Shown: positions 27,779-38,065, numbered from the stretch's first letter. The stretch: DNA of 64,000 nt from Pseudomonas wenzhouensis (GCF_021029445.1 NZ_CP072610.1:1302001-1366000), one strand, 5' to 3'. Program-made: numbers and translations. Notes: generated from the sequence alone by a model not told the origin.

Positions 27779-28528
27779 ATGGCTGGTCATTCCAAATGGG
27801 CCAATATCAAGCACCGCAAGGGACGTCAGGACGCCAAGCGGGGCAAGATCTTCACCAAGCTGATTCGTGAGTTGACGGTCGCCGCCAAGCACGGCGGGCC
27901 GATTCCGGCGGATAACCCGCGTCTGCGCCTGGCCGTGGACAAGGCGCTGACCAACAACATGTCGCGTGACGTGATCGACCGCGCCATCGCCCGCGGCGCC
28001 GGCAACAACGAAGCCGACAACGTCGTCGAGTTCAGCTACGAGGGCTACGCACCCAGCGGTGTGGCGATCATCGTCGAAGTGATGACCGACAACCGCAACC
28101 GTACCGCTGCCGAAGTACGCCATGCCTTCACCAAGTGCGGCGGCAACTTGGGCACCGACGGTTCGGTGGCCTACATGTTCGAGCGCAAGGGCCAGATCAG
28201 CTTCGCGCCGGGTGTCGATGAAGATGCCCTGATGGAAGCTGCCCTGGAAGCCGGTGCCGATGATGTGGAGATGGGGGAAGATGGCTCGGCCCTGGTGTCG
28301 ACCAGCTTCACCGAGTTTCATGCCGTCAACGAGGCGCTGAGTGCGGCCGGATTCAAGGGCGAGGAAGCGGAAATCGCGATGATCCCTTCGATCAATGCGC
28401 CGATTGCCGATCTGGAAACCGCGCAGAAGGTCTTCAAGCTGATCGACATGCTCGAAGACTTGGATGACGTGCAGAACGTCTACCACAACGCCGAAGTCGC
28501 TGACGAGATCATGGAGCAGCTTGGCTGA
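27779..28528 (+). CDS. pmpR: YebC/PmpR family regulator or translation factor
   Basis: A 249-residue protein beginning [18 protein letters not shown], diagnostic of the YebC/TACO1 family. In P. aeruginosa PmpR represses the quinolone-signal regulator pqsR; later work on YebC points to help in translating proline-rich stretches. It lies about 100 bases after aspS and some 220 bases before ruvC, in the conserved aspS-pmpR-ruvCAB order. Confidence 0.95.
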   Translation: MAGHSKWANIKHRKGRQDAKRGKIFTKLIRELTVAAKHGGPIPADNPRLRLAVDKALTNNMSRDVIDRAIARGAGNNEADNVVEFSYEGYAPSGVAIIVEVMTDNRNRTAAEVRHAFTKCGGNLGTDGSVAYMFERKGQISFAPGVDEDALMEAALEAGADDVEMGEDGSALVSTSFTEFHAVNEALSAAGFKGEEAEIAMIPSINAPIADLETAQKVFKLIDMLEDLDDVQNVYHNAEVADEIMEQLG

Positions 28529-28589
28529 AGGGATGCGTGGGATGGGGCGGGCTGCGATCCGTGTGTGCCTGCCATGGGTAAGCAGCCCT

Positions 28590-28611
28590 GGTGGGCTGAA
28601 GCCCACCCTAC
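28590..28611. repeat. GTAGGGTGG-type dispersed hairpin repeat (minus orientation)
   Basis: GGTGGGC TGAA GCCCACC followed by CTAC; on the minus strand it begins GTAGGGTGG. Related copies lie at 29894-29922 and 58185-58214, with a partial one at 2431. Confidence 0.6.
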
Positions 28612-28686
28612 GCCCACCCTGCGTCCACCTTGCGGCCGCCCGGCGCTCCTTCTGCGGTTTTCTCTGGTTCCTCAGGTGCGTCACGA

Positions 28687-28715
28687 GTGACGGCGCATGA
28701 GCACGCCCGTATACT
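28687..28715 (+). promoter_or_regulatory. Candidate sigma-70 promoter of ruvC
   Basis: A -35 GTGACG (4/6) and a -10 TATACT (5/6) are separated by 17 bases, placing transcription start near 28722, inside the LexA-type box. The ruvC leader would be only about 24 bases, with no obvious ribosome binding site. Confidence 0.55.
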
Positions 28716-28721
28716 CGCCAA

Positions 28722-28737
28722 CTGGATAAATAGACAG
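28722..28737. promoter_or_regulatory. Candidate LexA (SOS) box before ruvC
   Basis: CTGGATAAATAGACAG fits CTG-N10-CAG with an AT-rich centre, the consensus of gammaproteobacterial LexA. It overlaps the predicted start of transcription, a good place for repression. Confidence 0.65.
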
Positions 28738-28745
28738 TTGCCGAC

Positions 28746-29270
28746 ATGACCCTCATCCTAGGAATCGATCCCGGTTCGCGCATTACCGGCTATGGCGTGG
28801 TTCGCGATACCGGGCGTGGTTGCGAGTACGTGGCCTCGGGCTGCATTCGCACGGGTAATGGGCCGTTGGCCGAGCGCCTGCAGATCGTCTTTCGCGGCGT
28901 CAGCGAGGTGATTCGCACCCATGGTCCGGTGACCATGGGCATCGAGCAGGTGTTCATGGCGCGTAATGCTGACTCGGCGCTCAAGTTGGGGCAGGCGCGC
29001 GGTGCGGCCATCGTCGCAGCGGTGGAGGCGGGGCTGGAAGTCAGCGAATACACAGCCACCCAGGTCAAGCAGGCGGTAGTCGGCACCGGCGCGGCGGACA
29101 AGCAACAGGTGCAGATGATGGTCATGCACCTGCTCAAGCTGGTGCAAAAGCCGCAGATCGACGCCTCCGATGCCCTGGGCATCGCCCTGTGCCATGCCCA
29201 CCATCGACAGAGTCTCATCCCCCATGGGCTGGCCGGCGCCAAGCGGCGTGGCGGTCGTCTTCGTTTGTAA
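28746..29270 (+). CDS. ruvC: Holliday junction resolvase RuvC
   Basis: A 174-residue RNase H-like endonuclease. [12 protein letters not shown] at the N-terminus carries the first catalytic Asp, GIEQVF the Glu, and [15 protein letters not shown] the C-terminal acidic pair. It cuts Holliday junctions in recombination repair together with RuvAB. It starts the ruvC-ruvA-ruvB operon, and a LexA-type box lies just before it. Confidence 0.97.
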   Translation: MTLILGIDPGSRITGYGVVRDTGRGCEYVASGCIRTGNGPLAERLQIVFRGVSEVIRTHGPVTMGIEQVFMARNADSALKLGQARGAAIVAAVEAGLEVSEYTATQVKQAVVGTGAADKQQVQMMVMHLLKLVQKPQIDASDALGIALCHAHHRQSLIPHGLAGAKRRGGRLRL

Positions 29271-29291
29271 TCGGATCAAAGGAACACAGTG

Positions 29292-29897
29292 GTGATCGGA
29301 CGTTTGCGCGGCACCCTGGCGGAGAACCAGCCGCCACATTTGCTTCTGGATGTGAATGGCGTCGGTTATGAGCTGGAAGTGCCGATGACGACCCTTTATC
29401 GTCTGCCTGCAGTGGGTGAGCCGCTGACCCTGCACACTCATCTGGTCGTGCGTGAGGATGCGCACCTGCTCTATGGCTTTTTCGAGAAGCGTGAGCGTGA
29501 GCTGTTCCGTGAGCTGATTCGTCTCAATGGCGTCGGCCCCAAGCTGGCGCTGGCGTTGATGTCGGGGCTCGAAGTCGATGAACTGGTGCGCTGCGTGCAG
29601 GCACAGGACACCGCAGCGCTGGTCAAGGTGCCGGGAGTCGGCAAGAAAACCGCCGAGCGACTGCTGGTCGAGCTCAAGGATCGTTTCAAGGCCTGGGAGT
29701 CGATACCGTCCATCGCGCCTCTGGTGGTTGAACCTCAACTGGCTCAGGCAGTCTCAAGCGCGGAGAACGACGCGGTCAGCGCGTTGATCTCTCTTGGCTA
29801 CAAGCCGCAGGAAGCCAGTCGGGCTGTGGCCGCTGTCAAGGAGGATGGCATGAGCAGTGAAGATTTGATCCGGCGCGCGCTGCGCGGCATGGCGTAG
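29292..29897 (+). CDS. ruvA: Holliday junction branch migration protein RuvA
   Basis: A 201-residue protein with the N-terminal OB fold ([10 protein letters not shown]), tandem helix-hairpin-helix motifs ([14 protein letters not shown] and [18 protein letters not shown]) and a C-terminal domain that contacts RuvB. It binds four-way junctions. Two adjacent GTG codons are possible; the second (29292) gives the M-IGRLRG start of P. aeruginosa RuvA. It is 21 bases after ruvC. The stop codon TAG is the start of a GTAGGGTGG-type repeat. Confidence 0.96.
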   Translation: MIGRLRGTLAENQPPHLLLDVNGVGYELEVPMTTLYRLPAVGEPLTLHTHLVVREDAHLLYGFFEKRERELFRELIRLNGVGPKLALALMSGLEVDELVRCVQAQDTAALVKVPGVGKKTAERLLVELKDRFKAWESIPSIAPLVVEPQLAQAVSSAENDAVSALISLGYKPQEASRAVAAVKEDGMSSEDLIRRALRGMA

Positions 29898-29922
29898 GGT
29901 GGGTGACGCCTTTTCATCCACC
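29894..29922. repeat. GTAGGGTGG-type hairpin repeat at the ruvA stop
   Basis: GTAGGGTGGGTGA, a short loop, then TCATCCACC (one G-T pair). It lies in the ruvA-ruvB gap and supplies the ruvA stop codon. Confidence 0.6.
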
Positions 29923-29997
29923 GGCCTTCTGCTGGGAAACGCTGCATGGTTTGCCGCCCGGCAGGGCAATTCAATGGACTTTTAGTGGAATGCCTCG

Positions 29998-31050
29998 ATG
30001 ATCGAAGCTGATCGCCTGATTACCGCCGGCCCCCGCGAGCGCGAAGAGCAGCAGGATAGGGCCATTCGTCCGCTGCGTCTGGCTGACTACATCGGCCAGC
30101 CCGTGGTGCGCGAGCAGATGGCGCTGTTCATCCAAGCGGCGCGGGGCAGGGCGGAAGCGCTCGACCATACGCTGATCTTCGGCCCGCCGGGCCTGGGCAA
30201 GACCACGCTGGCCAATATCATTGCCGAGGAAATGGGCAGCTCGATCAAGAGCACTTCCGGCCCGGTGCTCGAGCGTCCGGGAGATCTGGCTGCGCTGCTG
30301 ACCAACCTGGAAAGCGGCGATGTATTGTTCATCGACGAAATTCATCGCCTGTCGCCGGTGGTTGAGGAAGTGCTGTATCCGGCCATGGAAGACTTCCAGC
30401 TCGACATCATGATCGGCGAAGGCCCGGCGGCGCGGTCGATCAAGCTCGACCTGCCGCCCTTCACCCTGGTCGGTGCCACCACCCGTGCCGGCATGCTGAC
30501 CAATCCTCTGCGTGACCGTTTCGGTATCGTTCAGCGCCTGGAGTTCTATGGCGTTGATGACCTGGCCACCATCGTCGCGCGCTCGGCCGGGATTCTCGGC
30601 TTGCCCATCGAGGCCAAGGGCGCCTTCGAGATTGCCCGTCGCGCGCGCGGCACGCCGCGTATCGCCAATCGCCTGCTGCGCCGGGTGCGCGATTTTGCCG
30701 AAGTGCGTGGCACGGGCCACATCACCCCATCGATTGCCGACCAGGCACTGAATCTGCTCGATGTCGACGAACGCGGTTTCGATCACTCCGACCGCCGCTT
30801 GCTGCTGGCCATGATCGAGAAGTTCGACGGCGGCCCGGTAGGGCTGGACAGCCTGGCGGCGGCCATCGGCGAGGAACGCCACACCATCGAGGACGTGCTC
30901 GAGCCCTATCTGATTCAACAGGGCTACATGATGCGCACCCCGCGCGGGCGTGTGGTCACCCGGCATGCCTATCTGCACTTCGGGCTGAACATTCCCAAGC
31001 GCGCTGGCGAGCAGGCCGCTGGCGATCTGTTCAGTGCAGGTGACGAATGA
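29998..31050 (+). CDS. ruvB: Holliday junction helicase RuvB
   Basis: A 350-residue AAA+ ATPase with Walker [10 protein letters not shown], Walker B FIDEIHRL, sensor GATTRAGML and the C-terminal winged-helix DNA-binding domain ending in [12 protein letters not shown]. Hexamers drive branch migration of Holliday junctions with RuvA. It is separated from ruvA by 100 bases that include a hairpin repeat, but is probably still part of the operon. Confidence 0.97.
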   Translation: MIEADRLITAGPREREEQQDRAIRPLRLADYIGQPVVREQMALFIQAARGRAEALDHTLIFGPPGLGKTTLANIIAEEMGSSIKSTSGPVLERPGDLAALLTNLESGDVLFIDEIHRLSPVVEEVLYPAMEDFQLDIMIGEGPAARSIKLDLPPFTLVGATTRAGMLTNPLRDRFGIVQRLEFYGVDDLATIVARSAGILGLPIEAKGAFEIARRARGTPRIANRLLRRVRDFAEVRGTGHITPSIADQALNLLDVDERGFDHSDRRLLLAMIEKFDGGPVGLDSLAAAIGEERHTIEDVLEPYLIQQGYMMRTPRGRVVTRHAYLHFGLNIPKRAGEQAAGDLFSAGDE

Positions 31051-31103
31051 CGAAAAAATTCTTACCAGGCCGGATTGGCAAGCCGCAGGCCGAGGACTAG
31101 AGT

Positions 31104-31556
31104 ATGCGCGCGCAAAACGGAGTCCAGCCGTTCAGCCACCATTGCCGGGTCTATTACGAAGATACCGACGCGGGCGGCATCGTCTACTACGTCAACTACC
31201 TCAAATTCATGGAGCGGGCTCGCACCGAGCGCCTGCGTGAGCTGGGTTATTCCCAGTCGACGCTTGCCGGTGAGGGCCTGTTGTTCGTCGTGCATTCGGC
31301 TGAAGCGCGTTATCACGCGCCGGCACGTCTGGATGACCAACTGGTGATCAGCGCCGATGTAATCGAATTGAACCGTGCCAGCCTGCGCTTTCGTCAACAG
31401 GTAAGGCGGGCTGCGGATGATGTGCTGCTCTGCGAAGGGCAGTTTCTGGTGGCCTGTGTGCGCGCCGACAACTTGAAACCCCGGGCCATTCCCGAGCCTC
31501 TGCGACATGCGTTCGCCGGGACGCAGGCGCCGGGTCCAATTGCAGCAGGAGAGTAA
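31104..31556 (+). CDS. ybgC: Tol-Pal-associated acyl-CoA thioesterase YbgC
   Basis: A 150-residue hotdog thioesterase with the signature [20 protein letters not shown], in which the Asp is catalytic, and [12 protein letters not shown] after it. YbgC hydrolyses short or medium acyl-CoA and is linked to phospholipid metabolism. It lies 53 bases after ruvB and two bases before tolQ, so it opens the tol-pal operon. Confidence 0.95.
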   Translation: MRAQNGVQPFSHHCRVYYEDTDAGGIVYYVNYLKFMERARTERLRELGYSQSTLAGEGLLFVVHSAEARYHAPARLDDQLVISADVIELNRASLRFRQQVRRAADDVLLCEGQFLVACVRADNLKPRAIPEPLRHAFAGTQAPGPIAAGE

Positions 31557-31558
31557 GC

Positions 31559-32251
31559 GTGGAAGCCAACGTAGACAATATGTCGGTCTGGAGCCTGATC
31601 AGTCATGCCAGCCTGGTGGTGCAGCTGGTCATGCTCACCCTGGTGGCGGCGTCCGTCATATCCTGGGTGATGATCTTCCAGCGCAGCACCGCCATTCGTG
31701 CTGCCAAGCGTGCGCTGGACAACTTCGAGGACCGTTTCTGGTCCGGCATCGACCTGTCCAAGCTGTATCGCCAGGCCGGCAGCAACCCGGATCCGGACTC
31801 CGGCCTGGAGCAGATTTTTCGCGCCGGCTTCAAGGAGTTTTCGCGCCTGCGTCAGCAGCCGGGCGTTGACCCGGATGCCGTGATGGATGGTGTGTCGCGT
31901 GCCATGCGCGTTGCCATCTCCCGTGAAGAGGAGAAATTGGAGACCGCTCTGCCGTTCCTGGCAACCGTCGGTTCCACCAGCCCGTATATCGGTCTGTTCG
32001 GCACCGTATGGGGCATCATGAATTCCTTCCTGGGCCTGTCCCAGGTGCAGCAAGCCACGCTGGCTACCGTTGCCCCGGGCATTGCCGAGGCGCTGATCGC
32101 GACCGCCATCGGCCTGTTCGCGGCGATTCCGGCAGTCATCGCCTACAACCGCTTCTCTGCCCGTGGCGAAATGCTGATCGGTCGTTATTACACCTTCGCT
32201 GACGAGTTCCAGGCCATCCTGCACCGCAAAGTGCACACCTCGGAAGAATAA
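31559..32251 (+). CDS. tolQ: Tol-Pal system inner-membrane protein TolQ
   Basis: A 230-residue MotA/TolQ/ExbB-type proton channel subunit with three membrane helices (near residues 15-35, 135-155 and 170-195). The motif GLFGTVWGIMNSFLGL and PGIAEALIATAIGLFAAIPAV are typical. With TolR it uses the proton-motive force to energise TolA. It starts at GTG, two bases after ybgC, with a CAGGAGAG ribosome site inside the end of ybgC. Confidence 0.97.
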   Translation: MEANVDNMSVWSLISHASLVVQLVMLTLVAASVISWVMIFQRSTAIRAAKRALDNFEDRFWSGIDLSKLYRQAGSNPDPDSGLEQIFRAGFKEFSRLRQQPGVDPDAVMDGVSRAMRVAISREEEKLETALPFLATVGSTSPYIGLFGTVWGIMNSFLGLSQVQQATLATVAPGIAEALIATAIGLFAAIPAVIAYNRFSARGEMLIGRYYTFADEFQAILHRKVHTSEE

Positions 32252-32278
32252 GGCGAGCGAAGAGGACAGGTTTTTACC

Positions 32279-32731
32279 ATGGCGAGAATTCGCAACAGAC
32301 GCAAGCCGGTCGCCGAGATGAACGTGGTGCCCTACATCGACGTGATGCTGGTGCTGCTGGTCATCTTCATGGTCACCGCGCCGATGCTCAATCAGGGGGT
32401 CAAGGTCGACTTGCCCAAAGTCAGCAGCGAGGTGTTGCCGCAGGACAACGACGCCCTGGTGCTGACCATCTCCATCAAGGCCGACAAGACCTATTACTGG
32501 AACATGGGCAGCGAGGTCGATGTCGATACCGAGCAGGAACGTGCCGTCAATCTCGAGCAGATGACCCAGGCTGTGTCGGCCATCATCAGTGAGAATCGCC
32601 GTCAGGGTAAGCAGGTGCAGGTGTTCGTGCGCGGTGATAAATCGGTTGATTACGGCACGGTCATGGCGGCCATGGGCGGCTTGCAGCAGGCCGATGTCGG
32701 CAATGTCGGACTGATAACCGAGGCGCCTTGA
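32279..32731 (+). CDS. tolR: Tol-Pal system protein TolR
   Basis: A 150-residue ExbD/TolR-type protein with a short basic N-terminus, one membrane helix (about 20-40) containing the conserved Asp in VVPYIDVMLVLLVIFMV, and a periplasmic domain. The helix Asp is needed for proton use. Its stop TGA shares one base with the tolA start (TGATG), indicating coupled translation. Confidence 0.97.
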   Translation: MARIRNRRKPVAEMNVVPYIDVMLVLLVIFMVTAPMLNQGVKVDLPKVSSEVLPQDNDALVLTISIKADKTYYWNMGSEVDVDTEQERAVNLEQMTQAVSAIISENRRQGKQVQVFVRGDKSVDYGTVMAAMGGLQQADVGNVGLITEAP

Positions 32732-33678
32732 TGCAGCACGAGCGCACGCAGTCGGAAAGCTACTTCTGGCCTGTAGTCTGGGCAGTGGGCCTGCACGTAC
32801 TCATCTTTGCCATGCTGTTCGTCAGTGTCGCCTTCACCCCGGAGCTGCCACCGGCGCGCCCGGTGGTTCAGGCTACGCTGTACCAGTTGCAGTCGCAGAG
32901 TCAGGCCACTACACAGACCACGCAAAAGGTCGCCGGCGAAGCACAGAAAACCTCCGCACCGCAGTTCGAGGCCGAAAGGCTGGAGCAGAAGAAGGCCGAG
33001 GAGCAGAAGGTCGCAGCCGCCAAACGTGCCGAGGAACAAAAACAGGCTGAGCAGGCCAAAGCCGAAGCTGCCAAGGCTGAGGCAGCGAAGAAGGCCGAGG
33101 CCGAGAAGGCTGCCGAACAGAAGCGCCAGGCCGATATCGCCAAGAAGCGCGCTGAGGAAGAAGCGAAGAAAAAAGCCGCTGAAGAGGCCAAGAAAAAGGC
33201 CGCTGCAGAAGAGGCGAAGAAAAAGGCAGCCGCCGAAGTCGCGAAAAAGAAAGCGGCCGAGGATGCCAAACGCAAGGCTGAAGATGCACGGCGCAAGGCC
33301 GCCGAGGATCAGAAGGCTGCAGCGCTGGCTGAGTTGCTCTCGGACAATGTGCAGAACCAGCAGGCGCTGGCCGAAACCCATGGCGATCAGGTGGCCGGCA
33401 ACCTCGATGATCTGATCATCAAGCTGATCACCGAGAACTGGCAGCGGCCGATGTCGGCCCGTCGTGGCATGAGTGTCGAGCTGGTGATCCAGATGTTGCC
33501 CGATGGCACCATCACCAACGCCAGCGTATCGCGCTCCAGTGGCGATGCGCCGTTCGATAGTTCGGCCGTGGCAGCTGTACGTAACGTCGGGCGTATTCCC
33601 GAGATGCAACAATTGGATCGCGCTACCTTCGACAGTCGGTACAGGCAGCGTCGCGTCATTTTCAAACCGGAGGATTGA
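32731..33678 (+). CDS. tolA: Tol-Pal system protein TolA
   Basis: A 315-residue protein with one N-terminal membrane helix (about 11-35), a long Ala/Lys/Glu-rich helical domain II (roughly 80-200) and a compact C-terminal domain III with the [16 protein letters not shown] strand pair. It spans the periplasm and links TolQR to Pal in outer-membrane constriction at division. The ATG at 32731 is chosen over an upstream TTG. The repetitive domain II is coded by near-repeats of GCC/AAG/GAG codons. Confidence 0.96.
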   Translation: MQHERTQSESYFWPVVWAVGLHVLIFAMLFVSVAFTPELPPARPVVQATLYQLQSQSQATTQTTQKVAGEAQKTSAPQFEAERLEQKKAEEQKVAAAKRAEEQKQAEQAKAEAAKAEAAKKAEAEKAAEQKRQADIAKKRAEEEAKKKAAEEAKKKAAAEEAKKKAAAEVAKKKAAEDAKRKAEDARRKAAEDQKAAALAELLSDNVQNQQALAETHGDQVAGNLDDLIIKLITENWQRPMSARRGMSVELVIQMLPDGTITNASVSRSSGDAPFDSSAVAAVRNVGRIPEMQQLDRATFDSRYRQRRVIFKPED

Positions 33679-33683
33679 GCGCT

Positions 33684-34982
33684 GTGAACAACCTGATTCG
33701 TATCGCCCTGCTGGGGCTGGTCATGCTGGTCGGTAGCGTCCAGGCGGCCGACCCGCTGGTGATCTCCCAGGGCGCCGACCGCGCCACGCCCATCGCTGTC
33801 GTGCCCTTTGGCTGGCAGGGCGGTTCGGTATTGCCCGAAGACATGTCGCAGATCATCGGCAACGACCTGCGCAACTCCGGCTATTTCGAGCCGATCCCTC
33901 GGCAGAATATGATCAGTCTGCCGACCCAGGCCAGCGAGGTCATCTACCGCGACTGGAAGGCACTGGGCGCCCAGTACGTGCTGGTCGGCAACATCGTGCC
34001 CAATGGTGGTCGGCTGCAGGTGCAGTACGCGCTGTTCAACGTCAACACCGAACAGCAGGTCATGACCGGCAATGTCGGTGGCGGCACCGAGCAGTTGCGC
34101 GACATGGCGCACCATATCGCTGATCAGTCGTTCGAGAAGCTCACCGGCGTCAAGGGCGCGTTCTCCACGCGTCTGCTCTACGTTACGGCCGAGCGCATGG
34201 GGGCCAACAACACCCGTTATACCCTGCAGCGCTCCGATTACGACGGTGCCCGCGCGGTGACCCTGCTGCAGTCGCGCGAGCCGATCCTGTCGCCTTCGTT
34301 CGCGCCGGATGGCCGTCGTATTGCCTATGTTTCGTTCGAGCAGCGTCGTCCGCGAATCTTCGTACAGCACATCGATACCGGTCGCCGCGAGCAGATCACC
34401 AACTTCGAAGGCCTCAACGGCGCGCCTGCCTGGTCGCCGGATGGCAATCGCCTGGCCTTCGTGCTGTCCAAGGACGGCAACCCGGAAATCTACGTGATGG
34501 ACATGGGCAGCCGGCAGATGCGTCGCGTCACCAACCATTACGCCATCGATACCGAACCCTTCTGGGGCAAGGATGGTCAGACCCTGTACTTCACCTCGGA
34601 TCGTGCGGGGCGTCCGCAGATCTACAAGACCAACATCAATAGCGGGGCCGTGGAGCGAGTGACCTTCGTCGGGAACTACAACGCCAACCCGAAATTGTCG
34701 GCTGATGAAAAGACCCTGGTGATGATCCATCGCCAGGAAGGTTTCACCGTGTTCAAGGTGGCTGCCCAGGACCTGGAAACCAACCGTCTGCGCATACTTT
34801 CCGACACAAGTTTGGATGAGTCGCCCACTGTTGCGCCCAATGGCACCATGCTAATCTACGCCACCCGCCAGCAGGGCCGGGGAGTCTTGATGTTGGCGTC
34901 CACCAATGGACGCGTGAGGCTCCCTCTTCCTACCGCTCAAGGCGAAGTTCGAGAGCCTTCTTGGTCCCCTTACCTGAACTGA
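33684..34982 (+). CDS. tolB: Tol-Pal system beta-propeller TolB
   Basis: A 432-residue periplasmic protein: a signal peptide (1-21, ending VQA), an N-terminal alpha/beta domain, then a six-bladed propeller with repeated [36 protein letters not shown] motifs. It binds Pal and TolA. GTG at 33684 is chosen because GGAGG at 33669-33673 is well spaced; a TTG at 33675 would be too close. It follows tolA directly. Confidence 0.95.
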   Translation: MNNLIRIALLGLVMLVGSVQAADPLVISQGADRATPIAVVPFGWQGGSVLPEDMSQIIGNDLRNSGYFEPIPRQNMISLPTQASEVIYRDWKALGAQYVLVGNIVPNGGRLQVQYALFNVNTEQQVMTGNVGGGTEQLRDMAHHIADQSFEKLTGVKGAFSTRLLYVTAERMGANNTRYTLQRSDYDGARAVTLLQSREPILSPSFAPDGRRIAYVSFEQRRPRIFVQHIDTGRREQITNFEGLNGAPAWSPDGNRLAFVLSKDGNPEIYVMDMGSRQMRRVTNHYAIDTEPFWGKDGQTLYFTSDRAGRPQIYKTNINSGAVERVTFVGNYNANPKLSADEKTLVMIHRQEGFTVFKVAAQDLETNRLRILSDTSLDESPTVAPNGTMLIYATRQQGRGVLMLASTNGRVRLPLPTAQGEVREPSWSPYLN

Positions 34983-35035
34983 TGCGGTGCTACACCTTTT
35001 GCTTAACACAACTGGGGTTCATTAGGAGTTACATG

Positions 35036-35533
35036 ATGGAAATGCTGAAATTCGGTAAGTTCGCTGCACTGTCCCTGGCTCTCGCCGTTGCCGTAGGTTG
35101 CTCCTCCAAAGGCGGCGACGCTGCTGGCGAAGGCGCAGTTGACCCGAACGCTGGCTACGGTGCCAACACTGGCGCTGTCGATGGCAGCCTGAGCGAAGAA
35201 GCGGCTCTGCGCGCTATCACCACTTTCTACTTCGAGTACGACAGCTCCGACCTGAAAGCCGAAGCCATGCGCGCTCTGGACGTACACGCCAAGGACCTGA
35301 AAGGCAACGGCGCTCGCGTCGTTCTGGAAGGCCACGCTGACGAGCGCGGTACCCGTGAGTACAACATGGCTCTGGGCGAGCGTCGTGCCAAGGCCGTTCA
35401 GCGTTACCTGGTTCTGCAGGGCGTCTCCCCGGCTCAGCTGGAAGTCGTTTCCTACGGCGAAGAGCGTCCGGTTGCCACTGGCAACGACGAGCAGTCCTGG
35501 GCTCAGAACCGTCGCGTAGAGCTGCGTAAGTAA
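35036..35533 (+). CDS. oprL: Peptidoglycan-associated lipoprotein Pal/OprL
   Basis: A 165-residue lipoprotein: a signal peptide with lipobox VAVGC, then a short linker and an OmpA-like peptidoglycan-binding domain with [34 protein letters not shown] and NRRVELR. It anchors the outer membrane to the cell wall and binds TolA/TolB. The Met at 35036 matches OprL of P. aeruginosa; TAGGAG precedes it. The longer frame to 34961 overlaps tolB and is rejected. Confidence 0.97.
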   Translation: MEMLKFGKFAALSLALAVAVGCSSKGGDAAGEGAVDPNAGYGANTGAVDGSLSEEAALRAITTFYFEYDSSDLKAEAMRALDVHAKDLKGNGARVVLEGHADERGTREYNMALGERRAKAVQRYLVLQGVSPAQLEVVSYGEERPVATGNDEQSWAQNRRVELRK

Positions 35534-35539
35534 GCTGCC

Positions 35540-36352
35540 ATGCGTGATTGCCGCCGTATTCTGACCCTTCTGACGCTCGCCTTGCCGCTCGCGGCGATGG
35601 CGGAAGTTCCCGTACTGGAAAGCAGCTCCATGCAACAGGGCAGCAGCTATCCACCGGCGGGTTATGGTACGGCCGGCGCCTCTGTCGGAGCGGGTGCGCA
35701 AGCGCCCGCCTCTGCACAGGGCATGTTGTTCAACCAGCTCGAGCAGATGCAGCAGGAAATTGCCCAGCTGCGCGGCATGGTCGAAGAGCAGCAGAATGAA
35801 ATCCAGCGCCTCAAGCAGGAAGGCCTGGAGCGTTATCAGGATCTGGATCAACGCATTTCTTCCGGCGCAGCTGCCGGTGGAGCTCCTGCACAAAATTCAG
35901 CCACTGGCGCGATCAACGCCACTGGCACCCCGACGCCACCTGCCGCACAGCAGCAGGCCAGCGCCGAGCCGGGTGACCCGGCCAAGGAAAAACTCTATTA
36001 CGATGCCGCCTTCGACCTGATCAAGGCCAAGGATTTCGACAAGGCATCGCAGGCGTTCGGCGCCTTCCTCAATCGTTATCCCAATAGCCAGTACGCGGGT
36101 AATGCACAGTACTGGCTGGGCGAAGTGAACCTGGCTAAGGGCGACCTGCAGGCTGCCGGTCAGGCCTTTGCCAAGGTCACTCAAGCCTACCCGAGTCATG
36201 CCAAGGTGCCGGATTCGTTGTTCAAGCTGGCCGATGTCGAGCGCCGTCTGGGTAACAATGACAAGGCCCGTGGTATTCTGCAGCAGGTGATTGCGCAGTA
36301 CCCGGGCAGCTCAGCAGCGCAGCTGGCGCAGCGTGATCTGCAGCGACTGTAG
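35540..36352 (+). CDS. cpoB: Cell division coordinator CpoB (YbgF)
   Basis: A 270-residue periplasmic protein with a signal peptide (about 1-21), a coiled-coil segment (about 68-100, LEQMQQEIAQLRGMVEEQQN), a low-complexity Ala/Pro/Gln linker, and TPR repeats (about 150-265) with YYDAAFDLIKAKDFDKASQAF. CpoB links PBP1b activity with Tol energy at the division site in E. coli. It starts six bases after oprL and closes the tol-pal operon, followed by a terminator. Confidence 0.95.
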   Translation: MRDCRRILTLLTLALPLAAMAEVPVLESSSMQQGSSYPPAGYGTAGASVGAGAQAPASAQGMLFNQLEQMQQEIAQLRGMVEEQQNEIQRLKQEGLERYQDLDQRISSGAAAGGAPAQNSATGAINATGTPTPPAAQQQASAEPGDPAKEKLYYDAAFDLIKAKDFDKASQAFGAFLNRYPNSQYAGNAQYWLGEVNLAKGDLQAAGQAFAKVTQAYPSHAKVPDSLFKLADVERRLGNNDKARGILQQVIAQYPGSSAAQLAQRDLQRL

Positions 36353-36369
36353 GTTCGAGATTCGATGAA

Positions 36370-36397
36370 CAAACCCGCGCCAGTCGCGGGTTTTTCT
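36370..36397 (+). terminator. Terminator after the tol-pal operon
   Basis: AAACCCGCG pairs with CGCGGGTTT, followed by TTTCTT. Confidence 0.9.
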
Positions 36398-36568
36398 TAT
36401 CCGTAGTTTGCCGGCTTCCATTAGAATGCCCCTCGCCTGATGACAGGGTTTCAGCTCGGCTGATGTCCTTGTCACCAGGCATCGTCGAATGGCGGCTGCT
36501 GTCGGCATTCCTGTCTTTTCACGCAACGGAGGCGGATGGCCTGTTTCGTCATCACGCCCGTGGCTACC

Positions 36569-37216
36569 ATGCAAGAAACCCTGCGTATTACCGAGATTTT
36601 CCACTCGTTGCAGGGGGAGACACGTACCGCCGGCTTGCCGACGGTATTCGTGCGCCTGACCGGCTGCCCCCTGCGCTGTCAGTACTGTGATACCGCCTAT
36701 GCCTTCAGCGGCGGCGAGATCGTCACCCTGGACAGTATCCTCGAGCAGGTGGCCGCCTATCGGCCGCGCTACGTCTGCGTGACGGGCGGCGAGCCGCTGG
36801 CCCAGCCGAACTGCATCCCCTTGCTCACACGTCTGTGCGATGCCGGTTACGAGGTGTCACTGGAAACCAGTGGCGCGCTCGATGTATCGCCAGTCGATCC
36901 GCGCGTCAGCAAGGTGCTCGACCTGAAGACCCCGGGCTCTGCTGAGGTGCAGCGTAATCGCTACGAGAATGTCCAGTGGCTGACGCGCAACGATCAGGTC
37001 AAGTTCGTCATCTGCTCGCGCGAGGACTACGACTGGTCCGTGTCCAAGCTGATCGAATATGACCTGGCTGCCAAGGCCGGCGAAGTACTGTTTTCGCCCA
37101 GCCACAAACAGGTCGATGTGCGGGCGCTGGCTGACTGGATCGTGGCGGACAACCTGCCGGTACGCCTGCAACTGCAGTTGCACAAGATTCTCTGGAACGA
37201 CGAGCCGGGACACTGA
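36569..37216 (+). CDS. queE: 7-carboxy-7-deazaguanine synthase
   Basis: A 215-residue radical-SAM enzyme with the cluster-binding CPLRCQYC (Cys33, Cys37, Cys40) and [11 protein letters not shown]. It makes 7-carboxy-7-deazaguanine in queuosine biosynthesis. The Met at 36569 gives [11 protein letters not shown] as in Pseudomonas; an open frame upstream is not used. The queC gene follows after two bases, so the two form an operon. Confidence 0.95.
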   Translation: MQETLRITEIFHSLQGETRTAGLPTVFVRLTGCPLRCQYCDTAYAFSGGEIVTLDSILEQVAAYRPRYVCVTGGEPLAQPNCIPLLTRLCDAGYEVSLETSGALDVSPVDPRVSKVLDLKTPGSAEVQRNRYENVQWLTRNDQVKFVICSREDYDWSVSKLIEYDLAAKAGEVLFSPSHKQVDVRALADWIVADNLPVRLQLQLHKILWNDEPGH

Positions 37217-37218
37217 AC

Positions 37219-37893
37219 ATGAACGACAAGAAAGCGGTCATCCTCCTTTCCGGTGGCCTGGATTCGGCCACGGTCATCGCCATGGCCAAGGCCGAGGGGT
37301 ACGCCTGTTACAGCATGAGTTTCGACTATGGCCAGCGCCATCGTGCCGAGTTGCAGGCGGCCGAGCGGGTGGCGCGGCAGCTCGGTGTGGTCGAGCACAA
37401 GGTGATCGGCCTGAACCTCAATGGCATCGGTGGTTCCGCGCTCACCGACAGCAGCATCGCTGTGCCTGAATTGCCCACTGACGGGATTCCCGCCACCTAC
37501 GTGCCGGCGCGTAATACGGTATTCCTGGCGCTTGCCTTGGGCTGGGCCGAGGTGCTCGAGGCGCGCGACATCTTCATTGGCGTCAACGCGGTGGACTATT
37601 CGGGCTATCCCGATTGTCGTCCTGAGTTCGTCGAGGCGTTCGAGCGCATGGCCAACCTGGCGACCAGGGCGGGTATCGAGGGGCAGGGTTTCAGCATTCG
37701 CGCACCGCTGCAGCAGATTAGCAAGGGTGAGATCATCCAGACGGGCATGCGCCTGGGCGTGGACTATGCGCTGACGGTCTCCTGCTACCAGGCCGATGAC
37801 GAGGGCCGCGCCTGTGGCAAATGCGACAGCTGCCGCCTGCGTGCCGCCGGTTTCGCTGCTGCCGGCGTACCCGATGTCACGCGCTACTATTGA
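37219..37893 (+). CDS. queC: 7-cyano-7-deazaguanine synthase
   Basis: A 224-residue ATP-dependent enzyme with the PP-loop SGGLDS (11-16) and a zinc site of four cysteines (Cys189, Cys199, Cys202, Cys205). It converts the QueE product to preQ0, the next step of queuosine biosynthesis. It is co-transcribed with queE and followed directly by tRNA-Lys. Confidence 0.96.
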   Translation: MNDKKAVILLSGGLDSATVIAMAKAEGYACYSMSFDYGQRHRAELQAAERVARQLGVVEHKVIGLNLNGIGGSALTDSSIAVPELPTDGIPATYVPARNTVFLALALGWAEVLEARDIFIGVNAVDYSGYPDCRPEFVEAFERMANLATRAGIEGQGFSIRAPLQQISKGEIIQTGMRLGVDYALTVSCYQADDEGRACGKCDSCRLRAAGFAAAGVPDVTRYY

Positions 37894-37951
37894 AAATAAT
37901 TTCGTGAAGAGTTGATTTCCTGAATTAAATCAGTATCATGCGCCTCGCGTT

Positions 37952-38027
37952 GGGTCGTTAGCTCAGTTGGTAGAGCAGTTGGCTTTTAACCAATTGGTCG
38001 TAGGTTCGAATCCTACACGACCCACCA
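37952..38027 (+). tRNA. tRNA-Lys (anticodon TTT)
   Basis: The 76 bases fold as a cloverleaf: acceptor GGGTCGT with ACGACCC, D-arm TAGCTCAGTTGGTAGAGCA, anticodon stem GTTGG/CCAAT with loop CTTTTAA (anticodon TTT), T-arm with GGTTCGAATCC, and an encoded CCA end. It lies in the queC-nadA gap, which in P. aeruginosa is a well-known integration hotspot for genomic islands. Confidence 0.98.
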
Positions 38028-38033
38028 GATCGC

Positions 38034-38065
38034 AAAAGCCAGTCGTCAGACTGGCTTTTTTTTGC
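38034..38065 (+). terminator. Terminator after tRNA-Lys
   Basis: AAAAGCCAGTC pairs with GACTGGCTTTT, followed by a T-run. Confidence 0.9.

Noticed and set aside
32976..33320. Repetitive GCC/AAG/GAG-rich tract as a possible tandem repeat locus
   Set aside because: It is the coding sequence of the helical domain II of TolA, which is naturally repetitive.
34961..35035. Upstream extension of oprL
   Set aside because: It overlaps tolB and lacks a ribosome binding site, whereas TAGGAG precedes the start at 35036.
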